A DNA stretch of 64,000 nucleotides from Gammaproteobacteria bacterium (lineage in GTDB: Bacteria > Pseudomonadota > Gammaproteobacteria > Acidiferrobacterales > Sulfurifustaceae). Each line of letters opens with the position of its first letter. The stretch's first letter is position 1. Location: the NCBI GenBank assembly GCA_016199745.1, contig JACQFZ010000022.1, forward strand, positions 248,001 through 312,000, given 5' to 3'. A program made the position numbers and the translations under genes. The notes beneath the pieces were generated by a model, which did no database searches, was not told the origin of the DNA, and was given only the letters and a program-made list of their open reading frames with translations. Of the stretch, positions 1 to 10,662 are shown one piece after another.

Positions 1-497
1 ACGGAATTTTAAAAGCGGCGCGTGCACTGCGTGACGATTCGGCGTTCGCCTTCGAACAACTCATCGATGTCTGCGGCGTGGATTACGCGACTTATCGCGC
101 GGAATCGCGCGAAGGCGTCAAAGCCGGCCCACGCTTCGCCGTTGTCTACCATCTGTTGTCGATCAAGCACAACCGCCGAGTACGGGTACGAGTGTTACTC
201 GACGACGACATGCCGCGCGTCGATTCGGTGAGCGAGATTTGGAGCGCGGCCGATTGGTTCGAGCGCGAGGCGTTCGATCTATTCGGCATTATCTTTGAAG
301 GGCATCCGGATCTGCGTCGATTACTGACCGACTACGGTTTCATCGGCCACCCGTTCCGCAAAGATTTCCCGCTGATCGGCAATGTCGAAATGCGTTACGA
401 CGAGACCAAACGGCGTGTTGTCTACCAACCGGTGTCGATCGAGCCGCGCGTGTTGGTGCCGCGCGTAATTCGTGACGAAGGATTCGCCCGTGGCTGA
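1..497 (+). CDS. nuoC: NADH-quinone oxidoreductase subunit C, 5' truncated
   Basis: Partial gene: the reading frame is open from the window edge (first whole codon at base 3), so the N-terminus lies upstream. The product is the 30-kDa-type subunit of complex I, in the hydrophilic arm, where it packs against NuoD. The visible 164 residues carry the family hallmark ending: the segment [20 protein letters not shown], then RRLLTDYGF and HPFRKDFPL, close to the end of the protein. It overlaps the start of nuoD by 8 bases, which implies translational coupling. It is a separate gene and not a NuoCD fusion as in E. coli. nuoA and nuoB are expected just upstream, outside the window. Confidence 0.96.
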   Translation, partial: GILKAARALRDDSAFAFEQLIDVCGVDYATYRAESREGVKAGPRFAVVYHLLSIKHNRRVRVRVLLDDDMPRVDSVSEIWSAADWFEREAFDLFGIIFEGHPDLRRLLTDYGFIGHPFRKDFPLIGNVEMRYDETKRRVVYQPVSIEPRVLVPRVIRDEGFARG

Positions 498-1743
498 GAT
501 CCGTAACTACACCATGAACTTCGGGCCGCAACATCCGGCGGCGCACGGTGTGTTGCGCCTGGTGATGGAGCTCGACGGCGAAGTCATTCAGCGGATCGAT
601 CCGCATATCGGTTTACTGCATCGCGGCACTGAAAAGCTGGCCGAGAGCAAGCCATACAACCAATCGATCGGTTACATGGATCGGCTCGATTACGTATCGA
701 TGATGTGCAACGAGCACGCCTACGTGCGCGCCATCGAGAAGTTACTCGGCATCGAAGCGCCGGTGCGGGCGCAATACATTCGGGTGATGTTCGACGAGAT
801 CACGCGCATCCTGAATCATTTGCTCTGGCTCGGCGCCCACGGTCTCGATATCGGTGCAATGACGGTGTTCCTGTACTGCTTCCGCGAGCGCGAAGATTTG
901 TTCGATTGCTATGAAGCGGTGTCCGGCGCGCGCATGCACGCGACCTATTACCGTCCGGGCGGCGTTTATCGCGATTTGCCGGACAGCATGCCGAAGTACC
1001 AGTCGTCCAAGTGGCACGACGAAAAAGAAGTCGCGCAGCTCAACACTAACCGCCAAGGTTCGTTACTCGATTTCGTTTGGGACTTCACCGAGCGCTTCCC
1101 CGGTTATGTCGACGAGTACGAAACGCTGTTGACCGACAATCGCATCTGGAAGCAACGCACCGTCGGTATCGGCGTCGTCAGCCCAGAGCGTGCATTGCAG
1201 CTCGGTTTTACCGGTCCGATGTTGCGCGGCAGCGGCATCGAGTGGGATTTGCGCAAGAAACAACCGTATGCCGTTTACGATCGTGTCGATTTCGATATCC
1301 CGGTCGGCGTCAATGGCGACTGCTACGACCGTTATCTCGTGCGTATTGAAGAGATGCGGCAAAGCAACCGCATTGTCCGTCAATGCGTCGATTGGTTGCG
1401 GCGCAATCCAGGCCCGGTGATGGTCGATGACCACAAGGTGGCGCCGCCGCGGCGCGAAGAAATGAAGGCCGATATGGAGGCATTGATTCACCACTTCAAA
1501 CTTTTTACCGAAGGGTACTGCGCGCCCGAAGGCGAGGTGTATGCCGCGGTCGAAGCGCCGAAGGGCGAGTTCGGTGTGTACTTGATTTCCGATGGTGCTA
1601 ATAAGCCGTATCGGGTGAAGTTGCGCGCACCGGGCTTCGCGCATTTGGCGGCGCTCGATGAAATGTGCCGCGGCCACATGATCGCCGACTTGGTAGCCAT
1701 TATCGGTACGCAGGACATCGTCTTCGGGGAGATCGATCGCTAA
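490..1743 (+). CDS. nuoD: NADH-quinone oxidoreductase subunit D
   Basis: The 49-kDa subunit of complex I, which forms the quinone-reduction cavity with NuoB in the peripheral arm. The protein (417 aa) begins [20 protein letters not shown], the usual start of the family, and contains [12 protein letters not shown] and the C-terminal DIVFGEIDR ending typical of NuoD. I chose the GTG at 490 because it follows AAGGA (479-483) with six bases between and gives the family N-terminus. A GTG at 472 would add only six unconserved residues. The stop codon overlaps the nuoE start (TAATG). Confidence 0.97.
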   Translation: MAEIRNYTMNFGPQHPAAHGVLRLVMELDGEVIQRIDPHIGLLHRGTEKLAESKPYNQSIGYMDRLDYVSMMCNEHAYVRAIEKLLGIEAPVRAQYIRVMFDEITRILNHLLWLGAHGLDIGAMTVFLYCFREREDLFDCYEAVSGARMHATYYRPGGVYRDLPDSMPKYQSSKWHDEKEVAQLNTNRQGSLLDFVWDFTERFPGYVDEYETLLTDNRIWKQRTVGIGVVSPERALQLGFTGPMLRGSGIEWDLRKKQPYAVYDRVDFDIPVGVNGDCYDRYLVRIEEMRQSNRIVRQCVDWLRRNPGPVMVDDHKVAPPRREEMKADMEALIHHFKLFTEGYCAPEGEVYAAVEAPKGEFGVYLISDGANKPYRVKLRAPGFAHLAALDEMCRGHMIADLVAIIGTQDIVFGEIDR

Positions 1744-2249
1744 TGGCCACGTCGTCTAAGCCGCATCCAGCGCATACGCTATCGGCCGCTGCGCGCGCCG
1801 AGATCGATCGTTGGTTAACGAAATATCCGGCCGACCGCCGGCGGGCGGCGACGTTGCCGGCGCTGACGATTGTGCAGCGCGAGAACGGCGGTTATCTCAC
1901 GCCGGTGTTACTCGAGGCCGTGGCCGATTACCTCGGTATTCCGCAAGTGGCAGTGCAGGAAGTCGCTACCTTTTATAGCTTGTACGACTTGCAACCGGTC
2001 GGTCGACACAAAGTTTATGTCTGCAACAGCATCTCCTGCTGGTTGCGCGGCTCCGAAAAATTGCTCGAGCACATCAAGCAGCGTCTCGGCGTCGACATTG
2101 GCGAGACCACCGCCGACGGCCGCTGCACCTTAAAGCAGGCCGAGTGCTTGGCCGCTTGCGGTGGTGCACCGGCGTTGATGATCGACGACAAGTATCACGA
2201 GAACGTGACGCCGGAAAAATTCGACGCGTTGTTGGCGGGGTTGAAATAA
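1743..2249 (+). CDS. nuoE: NADH-quinone oxidoreductase subunit E
   Basis: The 24-kDa subunit of the NADH-oxidising module, carrying the off-pathway [2Fe-2S] cluster N1a. The protein is 168 aa. The four cluster cysteines are visible in the thioredoxin-like C-terminal half: a CNSISC pair (CX4C) and, about 38 residues on, ECLAAC (CX3C). The N-terminal helical part includes the family-like [13 protein letters not shown] and VAEVATFY-type motif ([11 protein letters not shown]). The ATG at 1743 overlaps the nuoD stop, and a GGGGAG sits just before it within nuoD. An open frame extends upstream inside nuoD but has no family similarity there. Confidence 0.96.
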   Translation: MATSSKPHPAHTLSAAARAEIDRWLTKYPADRRRAATLPALTIVQRENGGYLTPVLLEAVADYLGIPQVAVQEVATFYSLYDLQPVGRHKVYVCNSISCWLRGSEKLLEHIKQRLGVDIGETTADGRCTLKQAECLAACGGAPALMIDDKYHENVTPEKFDALLAGLK

Positions 2250-2251
2250 CC

Positions 2252-3535
2252 ATGACCACCCGCGTCTGCCTGCCGGACCCCAGTCTCGACAAACCGTGGA
2301 CGCTGGCGAGCTATCGCAGCACCGGCGGTTATGAGATGTGGGAAAAGATACTGCGCGAGAAGCCCGAGCCCGCGACCATCGTCGATACGCTCAAGACGGC
2401 GGCGTTGCGCGGTCGTGGCGGTGCTGGTTTTGCTACCGGCATTAAGTGGAGCTTCATCAATCCGAAGTCGCCGGGCCAAAAATACTTGGTCTGCAACTCC
2501 GATGAAGGCGAGCCAGGCACCTTCAAAGACCGCGATATCCTGCGCTACAACCCGCATCAAGTGATCGAAGGCATGGCAATCGCCAGCTATGTCATGGGTA
2601 CGACCGTCGGTTACAACTACATGCGCGGCGAATTTATCGAGCCGTACGAGCGCTTCGAATCGGCATTGAAAGAAGCTTACGGCGCGGGTCTTTTGGGTAA
2701 GAACATTTTGGATTCGGGTGTCGATTTCGATCTATACGATCATCTCGGCGCTGGCGCTTATATCTGCGGCGAGGAAACGGCGCTGCTCGAATCGATCGAA
2801 GGCAAACGCGGTTTGCCGCGCTATAAGCCGCCGTTCCCGGCGCACTTTGGCTTGTTCGGTCGGCCGACCACGGTCAACAACACCGAGACCTTCGCCTCGG
2901 TCCCGTATATCCTGCGTCACGGTGCCCAGCACTTTCTCGGTTTGGGCAAGCCGAACAACGGCGGCGTCAAAATTTTCTCGGTGTCCGGCCACGTCAATCG
3001 CCCGGGCAACTACGAAATTCCGCTCGGCACGCCGTTCGCTGAATTACTTAAGATGGCCGGCGGCGTACGCAACGGCCATCGCGTGAAGGCGGTCATTCCC
3101 GGCGGTTCGTCGGCGAAGGTTTTGCCCGGTCGCATCATGATGGAGCTGACCATGGATTACGACTCGATCTCGAAGGCGGGGTCGATGCTCGGTTCCGGCG
3201 CCGTCATCGTCATGGACGAGACCACTTGCATGGTGCGCGCGCTACAACGCATTTCACATTTTTATTATGAAGAGTCGTGCGGCCAATGCACGCCGTGCCG
3301 CGAAGGCACCGGCTGGATGGCGCGCATGATCGATCGCATCGAAGCCGGGCAGGGCCGACCGCAGGATCTCGACCTGCTCGACGACGTCGCCTCGAAAATC
3401 GAAGGCCGCACCATCTGCGCCTTCGGCGAGGCCGCCGCCTGGCCGGTGCGTAGTTTCGTCCAGCAGTTTCGCGACGAATTCCAATACCATATCGAGCGTC
3501 GGGCATGTCTGCCCGAGACACGAGAGGATTCATGA
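2252..3535 (+). CDS. nuoF: NADH-quinone oxidoreductase subunit F (NADH/FMN-binding)
   Basis: The 51-kDa flavoprotein subunit: it oxidises NADH, holds FMN and passes electrons to the N3 [4Fe-4S] cluster. The protein (427 aa) shows the glycine-rich FMN/NADH segment [14 protein letters not shown] near residue 60, the [15 protein letters not shown] motif, and the C-terminal cluster ligands [13 protein letters not shown] with a distal cysteine in TICAFGEAA. The start ATG at 2252 is two bases after the nuoE stop. The longer frame upstream lies inside nuoE and is not conserved. The stop overlaps the nuoG start (ATGA). Confidence 0.97.
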   Translation: MTTRVCLPDPSLDKPWTLASYRSTGGYEMWEKILREKPEPATIVDTLKTAALRGRGGAGFATGIKWSFINPKSPGQKYLVCNSDEGEPGTFKDRDILRYNPHQVIEGMAIASYVMGTTVGYNYMRGEFIEPYERFESALKEAYGAGLLGKNILDSGVDFDLYDHLGAGAYICGEETALLESIEGKRGLPRYKPPFPAHFGLFGRPTTVNNTETFASVPYILRHGAQHFLGLGKPNNGGVKIFSVSGHVNRPGNYEIPLGTPFAELLKMAGGVRNGHRVKAVIPGGSSAKVLPGRIMMELTMDYDSISKAGSMLGSGAVIVMDETTCMVRALQRISHFYYEESCGQCTPCREGTGWMARMIDRIEAGQGRPQDLDLLDDVASKIEGRTICAFGEAAAWPVRSFVQQFRDEFQYHIERRACLPETREDS

Positions 3536-5943
3536 GCGTGCAGCAGCCACAACCGGCACCGGCACCCGATACCGTCACGATCGAGGTCGATGGCCGTAAG
3601 CTTCAAGCCGCCAAGGGCTCGATGATCATTCAGTCGACCGACGCCGCCGGTATCTACGTTCCGCGTTTTTGCTACCACGACAAGCTGCCGATTGCCGCCA
3701 ACTGCCGCATGTGTTTGGTTGAAGTCGAGAAGTCGCCGAAGCCGCTGCCGGCCTGTGCTACACCGGTGGCCGACGGCATGAAGATCTACACGCGTTCGGC
3801 CAAGGCCAAAGACGCGCAGCAGCACGTGATGGAATTCCTGCTGCTCAATCATCCGCTCGATTGCCCGATTTGCGACCAGGGCGGCGAATGTCCGTTGCAG
3901 GACCAAGCGCTCGGCTACGGCAAAGACGATTCGCGCTACGAAGAGCGTAAGCGCGTCATTCCGGACAAAGACATCGGTCCGTTAATCACCACCTTCATGA
4001 CGCGTTGCATTCATTGCACGCGTTGCGTGCGTTTCGGTCAGGAGATCGCCGGCGTCGCCGAGTTCGGCGTGCTCGGTCGCGGCGAGCACAGCGAAATCCG
4101 CACGTTCCTCGACAAGAGCGTCGACTCCGAGCTGTCCGGCAACGTCATCGACATCTGCCCAGTCGGCGCGCTGACGTCGAAGCCGTTCCAATACAAAGCG
4201 CGGCCGTGGGAGCTCGATCATCACGCGTCGATCGCGCCGCACGATTGCGTCGGTTCCAACGTCGACGTGCAGACGTTGCGCGACAAAGTGATGCGCGTCT
4301 TGCCGCGTACCAACGAGTCGATCAACGAATGCTGGTTGTCGGACCGTGATCGCTTCAGCTACGAAGCGCTCAACTCCGAAGAGCGGCTGCGTCTGCCGAT
4401 GATTCATCGCAGCGGCCAATGGGAAGAAGTCGATTGGCCGACCGCGCTCGATTTCGTTGCCCAAGGCCTGCGTCGTACGATCGAGCGCCACGGCGCCGAT
4501 GCCGTCGGCGCATTGGCATCGCCGATGGCGACGGTCGAAGAGCATTATCTGTTGCAGAAGCTCATGCGCGCGCTCGGTTCGCACAATGTCGATCATCGTT
4601 TGCGTCAACTCGATTTCAGCGACGATGCGCGGACACCGTTGTATCCGGGACTCGGCATGTCGATCGCCGATCTCGAAAAGCTGGACGCGGTGCTGTTGAT
4701 CGGCGCCAACCCGCGTAAAGATCAGCCGCTGATCGGCCTACGTCTGCGTAAAGCGGCAGTCCGCGGTGCGCGCGTCATGGCCATCAATCCGGTCGACTAC
4801 GACTTTACCTACCGTTTAGCCGGCAAGGTGATCGGCCGGCCGGAAACGATGTACGCCGCTGTCGCTGAGGTCGCCAAGGCGTTGAGCGATGCGCATGGCG
4901 CGCCGACCGGTAGCGCCAGTTGGATCGATGCGCTGACGCCAGGCACCGATGCGCGTCGTATCGCTGACGTATTAACGCAGGCCTCAAATAAGATGGTGCT
5001 GCTCGGACCGTTCGCTGCCAGCCATCCGCAAGCCGCCGGCTTGCGGACATTGGCGCAGCGTATTGCCGAGTTGTCCGGCGCTACGCTCGGCTTTTTACCG
5101 GAAGCCAATGCCGTCGGTGCTTGCGTTGCCGGTTGTTTACCGCATCGCGGGCCGCTCGGCGGTGCTGCCGGCAACGGCCGCAACACGCTGACCATGCTGC
5201 GCGAGCCGCGCAAGGCTTACTTACTATATGGCGTCGAGCCCGAGCTCGATGTGCTCGATGGCGCGTTGGCGGCAAAGGCGATGGAAGCCGCCGAGTTCGT
5301 CACCATGTTTACCCACTTCAAGCCGTCGATCTATCGCGGTGGTGCCATCGGTTATGCGCATGCTTTGTTACCGCTGGCACCGTTCACCGAGACTGCCGGC
5401 AGCTTCGTCAACGTCGAAGGTCGCGTGCAGCGGTTCGACGCGGCGGTAAAGCTGCTTGGTGAAACACGTCCTGGTTGGAAGATTCTGCGCGTACTGGGCG
5501 ACAAGCTGGGCGCCGATGGTTTTCAGTATTCGACCATCGACGAAGTACGGGCCGAGCTCAATCTGCCGACGCAAATCAGTGCCGGCGTGTTGGAGAAGGG
5601 AACGATTCCATCGCCGGTGCGCGTGCCGCTCACCGATGGCCAACTGTATCGTTTGGCCGAAGTGCCGCTCTACGCCGCCGATCCGTTGGTTCGGCGTGCG
5701 CCCGCGTTGCAGCATACGGCCGACAATCCGCCGCCGGCGTTGCGCGTGAACGCATCGGTCGCGGCGCAGTTGCACCTGACCGAAGGCGAAATGGTGATGG
5801 TGCGGACGATCGCCGGTGAGGCACGTCTCAATGTTGCTATCGACGCGCGTATCGCCGACGGCTGCGCGTTGGTTCCATCCGGTTACTTCGAGACCGCGGC
5901 GCTCGGTGCGCACGGCGCCGCCAGCGTGGTGCGCGAGCGATGA
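3532..5943 (+). CDS. nuoG: NADH-quinone oxidoreductase subunit G
   Basis: The 75-kDa iron-sulfur subunit, which carries most of the cluster chain in the peripheral arm. The protein is 803 aa. The N-terminal ferredoxin-like domain shows [16 protein letters not shown] with a distal cysteine in PACATPV ([2Fe-2S]). The His-ligated cluster region is [18 protein letters not shown], and [16 protein letters not shown] begins the next [4Fe-4S] site. The rest is a molybdopterin-oxidoreductase-like fold without catalytic need. The ATG at 3532 follows GAGAGGA (3522-3528) and overlaps the nuoF stop. The final TGA overlaps the nuoH start (ATGA at 5940). Confidence 0.97.
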   Translation: MSVQQPQPAPAPDTVTIEVDGRKLQAAKGSMIIQSTDAAGIYVPRFCYHDKLPIAANCRMCLVEVEKSPKPLPACATPVADGMKIYTRSAKAKDAQQHVMEFLLLNHPLDCPICDQGGECPLQDQALGYGKDDSRYEERKRVIPDKDIGPLITTFMTRCIHCTRCVRFGQEIAGVAEFGVLGRGEHSEIRTFLDKSVDSELSGNVIDICPVGALTSKPFQYKARPWELDHHASIAPHDCVGSNVDVQTLRDKVMRVLPRTNESINECWLSDRDRFSYEALNSEERLRLPMIHRSGQWEEVDWPTALDFVAQGLRRTIERHGADAVGALASPMATVEEHYLLQKLMRALGSHNVDHRLRQLDFSDDARTPLYPGLGMSIADLEKLDAVLLIGANPRKDQPLIGLRLRKAAVRGARVMAINPVDYDFTYRLAGKVIGRPETMYAAVAEVAKALSDAHGAPTGSASWIDALTPGTDARRIADVLTQASNKMVLLGPFAASHPQAAGLRTLAQRIAELSGATLGFLPEANAVGACVAGCLPHRGPLGGAAGNGRNTLTMLREPRKAYLLYGVEPELDVLDGALAAKAMEAAEFVTMFTHFKPSIYRGGAIGYAHALLPLAPFTETAGSFVNVEGRVQRFDAAVKLLGETRPGWKILRVLGDKLGADGFQYSTIDEVRAELNLPTQISAGVLEKGTIPSPVRVPLTDGQLYRLAEVPLYAADPLVRRAPALQHTADNPPPALRVNASVAAQLHLTEGEMVMVRTIAGEARLNVAIDARIADGCALVPSGYFETAALGAHGAASVVRER

Positions 5944-7016
5944 ACGAGACCGGTCTGGCAATCTTGGATGGCCTGCCGCCGTGGCTGCAGGTCACGGCAT
6001 GGACGCTGGCGAAGATCGTCGCGATCCTATTGCCGTTGATCCTCAGCGTCGCTTATCTCACGTTCGCCGAACGCAAAATTATCGGCTACATGCAGGTCCG
6101 TATCGGCCCGAATCGCGTCGGACCGCGCGGCTGGCTGCAGCCAATCGCCGACGTGCTGAAGATGCTGTTGAAGGAAGTCATCATCCCGGCCAAAGCGAAC
6201 CGTTATCTGTTCGTTATTGCACCGCTGTTGGCGTTGGCGCCGGCGTTCACCGCCTGGGCGGTGATTCCGTTCACCGACGAGCTGGTGTTGGCCAACGTCG
6301 ACGCCAGCCTATTGTTCATCCTGGCGCTGACATCGATGGGCGTTTACGGCGTCATCATCGCCGGCTGGGCGTCGAATTCGAAGTACGCATTCTTGGGCAG
6401 TATGCGCTCGGCGGCGCAGATCGTGGCGTACGAAATTGCCATGGGTTTTGCTCTGGTCGGCGTGCTGATGGCGGCCGGCAGTCTCAACCTGCGCGAGATC
6501 GTGCTGCATCAGGCGGGTGACTACGGTGTGCTTGAGTGGTACGTCTGGCCGCTGTTTCCGTTGTTTGTCGTTTACTTCATCGCCGGCGTCGCCGAAACCA
6601 ACCGCGCGCCGTTCGATGTCGCCGAAGGCGAGTCGGAACTGGTCGCCGGCTTTCACGTCGAATACTCCGGCATCGGTTTTGCGTTGTTCTTCCTGGCCGA
6701 ATACGCCAACATGATTTTGATTGCGGCGCTGGCGGCGCTCATGTTCCTCGGCGGCTGGTTGTCGCCGCTGCCGCCGTCGTGGGTGCCGGATGTGCCGGTG
6801 CTAAAGTCGATCCTTGGCAACGGGCTGCATTGGTTCCTGTTCAAGGTCAGTTTCATGCTGTTTTGGTTTCTCTGGTTCCGCGCGACGTTCCCGCGCTATC
6901 GCTACGACCAGATCATGCGCCTCGGCTGGAAGGTATTTATTCCGGTGACGCTAGTGTGGATCGTGCTGATCGGCGCGGTGATGTTCCTGACCCCCTGGGG
7001 TTTTATCGTCCACTGA
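5940..7016 (+). CDS. nuoH: NADH-quinone oxidoreductase subunit H
   Basis: Membrane subunit (358 aa, eight or so hydrophobic segments) that forms the base of the quinone channel and links the peripheral arm to the proton-pumping arm. Family motifs are clear: [20 protein letters not shown] near the N-terminus, [10 protein letters not shown], and the acidic loop motif [20 protein letters not shown] that lines the quinone site. The start overlaps the nuoG stop by four bases. After it the tight packing of the operon breaks: 122 bases with a hairpin repeat separate it from nuoI. Confidence 0.97.
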   Translation: MNETGLAILDGLPPWLQVTAWTLAKIVAILLPLILSVAYLTFAERKIIGYMQVRIGPNRVGPRGWLQPIADVLKMLLKEVIIPAKANRYLFVIAPLLALAPAFTAWAVIPFTDELVLANVDASLLFILALTSMGVYGVIIAGWASNSKYAFLGSMRSAAQIVAYEIAMGFALVGVLMAAGSLNLREIVLHQAGDYGVLEWYVWPLFPLFVVYFIAGVAETNRAPFDVAEGESELVAGFHVEYSGIGFALFFLAEYANMILIAALAALMFLGGWLSPLPPSWVPDVPVLKSILGNGLHWFLFKVSFMLFWFLWFRATFPRYRYDQIMRLGWKVFIPVTLVWIVLIGAVMFLTPWGFIVH

Positions 7017-7091
7017 TGGAGCGCTGAGATGGGGACATTGTTTATTTTTGGGAAGAGGAAGGTGGCATTAGCTGGCCCCTCTCCCCTTGCG

Positions 7092-7113
7092 CTCTCCCTC
7101 TTTCGGGGGAGAG
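7092..7113. repeat. G/C-rich hairpin repeat between nuoH and nuoI
   Basis: Arms CTCTCCCTC (7092-7100) and GGGGGAGAG (7105-7113) around TTTC pair with one mismatch. The flanks continue the C/T and G/A bias from about 7075 to 7120. The general form resembles the small extragenic palindromes seen in many gammaproteobacteria. It lies in the 122-base gap upstream of nuoI, whose likely ribosome site (AAAAGGG, 7124-7130) comes just after it. A second element of similar composition lies after nuoI. Confidence 0.6.
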
Positions 7114-7138
7114 GGGGAGTTGGAAAAGGGCTCGTCAT

Positions 7139-7627
7139 ATGAGTTCGTTCAAGCGCTACGTAAATAGTTTTCTATTGGTTGAGCTGCTCAAGGGCCTGAG
7201 TGTCACCGGTCGTCACTTGTTCAAGCGCAAGATCACGGTGCAGTACCCGGACGAGAAAACGCCGGTAAGCCCGCGCTTTCGTGGCTTGCATGCGTTGCGG
7301 CGTTATCCGAACGGCGAAGAGCGTTGTATCGCCTGTAAATTGTGCGAGGCAGTGTGCCCAGCGTTGGCAATCACCATCGAGTCGACTCAGCGTTCCGACG
7401 GCACGCGCCGCACGACGCGGTACGATATCGACCTGTTCAAGTGCATCTACTGCGGCTTCTGTGAAGAATCATGCCCGGTGGATTCGATCGTCGAAACATC
7501 GTTCAACGAATTTCATATGGAAAAGCGCGGCGAGCAGATAATCAATAAGGAACAACTGCTCGCCATGGGCGATAAATTCGAGAAGCGCATCGCTGCCGAT
7601 CGTGCAGCGGATGCGAAGTTTCGATGA
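7139..7627 (+). CDS. nuoI: NADH-quinone oxidoreductase subunit I
   Basis: The 23-kDa 8Fe ferredoxin-like subunit holding clusters N6a and N6b, which relay electrons towards N2. The protein is 162 aa, a normal length. Two classical [4Fe-4S] motifs are present, [12 protein letters not shown] and [12 protein letters not shown], about 40 residues apart, with the usual FRG(L)[13 protein letters not shown] lead-in. The ATG at 7139 follows AAAAGGG with eight bases between. Unlike the other subunits it is flanked on both sides by 110-120 base gaps with hairpin repeats, so it is not translationally coupled to its neighbours. Confidence 0.97.
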   Translation: MSSFKRYVNSFLLVELLKGLSVTGRHLFKRKITVQYPDEKTPVSPRFRGLHALRRYPNGEERCIACKLCEAVCPALAITIESTQRSDGTRRTTRYDIDLFKCIYCGFCEESCPVDSIVETSFNEFHMEKRGEQIINKEQLLAMGDKFEKRIAADRAADAKFR

Positions 7628-7650
7628 GAATTATCCGCCAACCTGAAATT

Positions 7651-7673
7651 CCCTCCCCCCTGAAGGGGGAGGG
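7651..7673. repeat. Perfect 9-bp hairpin repeat between nuoI and nuoJ
   Basis: Arms CCCTCCCCC (7651-7659) and GGGGGAGGG (7665-7673) enclose a five-base loop CTGAA. No T-run follows, so it does not look like a terminator. A strong terminator here would also cut off nuoJ-N. It resembles the element at 7092-7113 in composition and position, which suggests the same family of short mobile palindromes settled on both sides of nuoI. Confidence 0.65.
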
Positions 7674-7738
7674 GAGTAGGCGCGCCGCATTTGCGCGCGT
7701 GTCAGTTCTTGGGCCTTGGGCATTCGTGGCAACTAATA

Positions 7739-8347
7739 ATGTTTGAATTCAAGCAACTCATTTTCTACGTCTTCGCCGGCCTGCTGGTGTTCGCATCAGC
7801 GATGGTGATTACGTTGCGCAACCCGGTGAAATCGGCGTTGTTCCTGGTGCTGGCGTTCTTCAGTGCCGCTGGCTTGTGGTTGTTATTGTCGGCTGAATTC
7901 CTGGCGATCGTGCTGGTGCTGGTGTACGTGGGCGCGGTCATGGTGCTGTTCCTGTTCGTCGTGATGATGCTCGATATTAATTTGGCACGTTTACGCGCCG
8001 GCTTTGGCGAGTACTTGCCAATCGGCGGCATCGTTGCCGTGTTGCTGGTGTTGGAGATGTCGCTGATTTTGAGCTCCGGCAATTTCTCGCCGACACACAT
8101 GCCGGAGCCGGCAGCGGCAGTTGCCGGCCACAGCAATACACGCGAGCTTGGGCGCCTTATTTATACGTTCTACGTTTATCCATTCGAGTTGGCGGCGGTC
8201 ATTCTGTTGGTAGCGATCATTGCTGCTATCGCCTTGACCATGCGCCGGCGTAAAGATACGAAATATCTCGATCCGGCCGCGCAGATCGGTGTGCGACGCG
8301 AAGATCGCGTGCGCATCGTCAAGATGCCGGCGGAAAAGAAGTCGTGA
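7739..8347 (+). CDS. nuoJ: NADH-quinone oxidoreductase subunit J
   Basis: Membrane subunit (202 aa, five hydrophobic helices) next to NuoK in the membrane arm. It contains the family stretch VLVYVGAVMVLFLFVVMMLD, the third helix with the pi-bulge region important for coupling, preceded by NPVKSALFLVLAFFSAAGLW. The ATG at 7739 gives the normal N-terminus FEFKQLIFYVFAG. The frame is open for 16 codons upstream but those lie in the intergenic repeat region. The C-terminal tail is basic and soluble. Confidence 0.95.
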   Translation: MFEFKQLIFYVFAGLLVFASAMVITLRNPVKSALFLVLAFFSAAGLWLLLSAEFLAIVLVLVYVGAVMVLFLFVVMMLDINLARLRAGFGEYLPIGGIVAVLLVLEMSLILSSGNFSPTHMPEPAAAVAGHSNTRELGRLIYTFYVYPFELAAVILLVAIIAAIALTMRRRKDTKYLDPAAQIGVRREDRVRIVKMPAEKKS

Positions 8348-8401
8348 TTTCCCTGAAACGCTCGACGGCGTTTATTGAAAAAGAATAGTTAAGGAGAAGC
8401 G

Positions 8402-8707
8402 ATGATCCCGTTGGAACACTACCTGATCGTTGGTGCGATTCTGTTCGCGCTGAGCGTCGTCGGGATTTTTCTCAACCGGAAGAATCTCGTGATCCTGCTC
8501 ATGGCGATCGAGCTCATGTTGCTGGCAGTGAATATGAACTTCGTCGCCTTCTCGCATTACTTGGAAGACACCGCCGGCCAGGTGTTCGTGTTCTTCATTC
8601 TGACGGTCGCCGCCGCCGAGTCGGCCATCGGCCTCGCCATTCTGGTGGTACTGTTCCGTAATCGTTCCACTATCGACGTCGAAGACCTGGATACGCTGAA
8701 GGGATGA
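8402..8707 (+). CDS. nuoK: NADH-quinone oxidoreductase subunit K
   Basis: Small three-helix antiporter-like (MrpC-like) subunit, 101 aa, the usual length. The helices carry the two conserved membrane glutamates, visible in [10 protein letters not shown] and in [11 protein letters not shown], that take part in proton transfer. The start at 8402 follows a good AAGGAGA site (8390-8396). The last four bases overlap the nuoL start (ATGA), so nuoK and nuoL are translationally coupled. Confidence 0.97.
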   Translation: MIPLEHYLIVGAILFALSVVGIFLNRKNLVILLMAIELMLLAVNMNFVAFSHYLEDTAGQVFVFFILTVAAAESAIGLAILVVLFRNRSTIDVEDLDTLKG

Positions 8708-10659
8708 GCCAAGAAACTATCTATTTGCTGATCCCGTTGTCGTGCCTCGCCGGCGCGTTGATTGCCGGCTTGCTCGGTTGGAAGATCAGCCGTGTGGCGG
8801 CGCACTGCGTAACGATTCTCGGTGTCGCTATCGCTTTCGGCCTGTCGGCATTCGTCGTGTTGCCGGATGTGTATGCCGGTCACAGCTTTAACGGCGCGAT
8901 TTATACCTGGGCGGTCGCCGGTCGCTTGCCGCTCGAAGTCGGTTTCTTAATCGATCCGTTGACGGCGGTGATGATGACCGTCGTCACTTTCGTCTCGTTG
9001 ATGGTGCATATCTACACCATCGGTTATATGCACGACGATCCGGGTTACCAGCGTTTCTTCAGTTACATCTCGTTGTTCACCTTCGCCATGTTGATGTTGG
9101 TGATGTCGAACAACTTCCTGCAGCTGTTTTTCGGCTGGGAGGCGGTCGGTTTGATGTCGTACCTGTTGATCGGCTTCTGGTATACGCGGCCGACGGCGAC
9201 GTACGCGCAGCTGAAAGCGTTTCTGATGAATCGCGTCGGCGATCTTGGCTTCCTGCTCGGTATCGCCGCGATCTTTTACTATTTCGACAGCCTCGATTAC
9301 GCCGCGGTATTCGCTATCGCGCCGCAGTTCGCCCATGAAGTGCTGCAGGTCATCCCCGGCACCGATTGGAACGCGTTGACGCTGATCTGCATCCTGTTGT
9401 TCATCGGTGCCATGGGCAAATCGGCGCAGGTACCGCTGCATGTTTGGCTGCCCGACTCGATGGAAGGTCCGACGCCGATCTCGGCGTTGATCCACGCGGC
9501 AACGATGGTGACTGCCGGCGTGTTCATGGTGGCGCGCATGTCGCCGCTGTACGAGTTGTCGGAGGTGGCGCTGTCGGTGGTGCTCGTTATCGGCGCAATT
9601 ACGGCGTTCAGCATGGCACTGGTCGGCATCGTCCAAAACGATATCAAACGCATCGTTGCGTTCTCGACGCTGTCGCAGCTCGGTTACATGATGGTGGCGC
9701 TCGGCGCGTCGGCTTACAGCGTCGGCATTTTTCATCTGGGCACGCATGCCTTTTTCAAGGCGTTGCTGTTCTTAGGCGCCGGTTCGGTGATTATCGCCAT
9801 GCATCACGAGCAAGACATCCGCAAAATGGGCGGGCTGCGCAAGTACATGCCGTGGACGTTCATTACCATGTGGGTCGGTACGCTGGCGATCATCGGTTTT
9901 CCCGGGATGTCCGGCTTTTTCTCGAAGGATTTGATTATCGAAGCGGTGCAGCACTCGACGTTGCCGGGTAGCGGTATCGCTTATGCCGCCGTGCTCTCGG
10001 GTGTACTAATTACATCGTTCTATTCTTTCCGATTGCTGTTCCTCGTGTTCCACGGCAAGCCGCGCATGGACCACGATACCGAGCACCATCTGAAGGAATC
10101 GCCGCTGGTCGTGGTAGTGCCGTTGGTGCTGTTAGCAATCCCGTCGATCGCTGCCGGTTATCTATTGCAGCCGATTGTTTTCAGTGGTTACTTCGGTGAG
10201 GCCATCAAGGTATTGCCGGCGCACGATACCGTCGGCCATATCAAGGAACATTTCCACGGTCTCGGCCCATTTATCGCTCACGGCTTCACCAGCATACCGA
10301 TGCTGCTGGCGGCAATCGGCTTTGGCCTCGCCTGGTTCTTATATATCCGTCGGCCCGATCTGCCGGAGCAAATCCGTGTGCGGGTCAATGTGTTGTACCA
10401 GGTGCTGCTGAACAAATATTACTTCGACGAGATCTATCAGTTCGTCTTCATCCGCGGCGCGCGCGGCATCGGTAAATTGTTCTGGCGCGTCGGCGATGTG
10501 AAGCTGATCGATGGTTTGGCGGTCAACGGTACGGCGCGCCTGGTAGGGTGGGTGTCGGCGGCGGTTCGGCATATCCAATCCGGCTATGTCTATCACTATG
10601 CCTTCGCCATGATCCTCGGCCTGTTCTTCCTAATAACGTTCTTAAAATATTTCCACTAA
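8704..10659 (+). CDS. nuoL: NADH-quinone oxidoreductase subunit L
   Basis: Antiporter-like proton-pumping subunit at the distal end of the membrane arm (651 aa). Recognisable features are [20 protein letters not shown] (helix 5, with the conserved Glu), [14 protein letters not shown], the helix 7-8 segment with Lys in [20 protein letters not shown], and [16 protein letters not shown]. The C-terminal part contains the long amphipathic lateral helix region and a final hydrophobic anchor. It starts inside the nuoK stop codon and is followed three bases later by nuoM. Confidence 0.97.
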   Translation: MSQETIYLLIPLSCLAGALIAGLLGWKISRVAAHCVTILGVAIAFGLSAFVVLPDVYAGHSFNGAIYTWAVAGRLPLEVGFLIDPLTAVMMTVVTFVSLMVHIYTIGYMHDDPGYQRFFSYISLFTFAMLMLVMSNNFLQLFFGWEAVGLMSYLLIGFWYTRPTATYAQLKAFLMNRVGDLGFLLGIAAIFYYFDSLDYAAVFAIAPQFAHEVLQVIPGTDWNALTLICILLFIGAMGKSAQVPLHVWLPDSMEGPTPISALIHAATMVTAGVFMVARMSPLYELSEVALSVVLVIGAITAFSMALVGIVQNDIKRIVAFSTLSQLGYMMVALGASAYSVGIFHLGTHAFFKALLFLGAGSVIIAMHHEQDIRKMGGLRKYMPWTFITMWVGTLAIIGFPGMSGFFSKDLIIEAVQHSTLPGSGIAYAAVLSGVLITSFYSFRLLFLVFHGKPRMDHDTEHHLKESPLVVVVPLVLLAIPSIAAGYLLQPIVFSGYFGEAIKVLPAHDTVGHIKEHFHGLGPFIAHGFTSIPMLLAAIGFGLAWFLYIRRPDLPEQIRVRVNVLYQVLLNKYYFDEIYQFVFIRGARGIGKLFWRVGDVKLIDGLAVNGTARLVGWVSAAVRHIQSGYVYHYAFAMILGLFFLITFLKYFH

Positions 10660-10662
10660 CCG

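Noticed and set aside
8947-9747. Antisense reading frame (266 codons) inside nuoL
   Set aside because: Composition is only His, Gln and Arg repeats from antisense of membrane helices, with no ribosome site. A shadow of nuoL.
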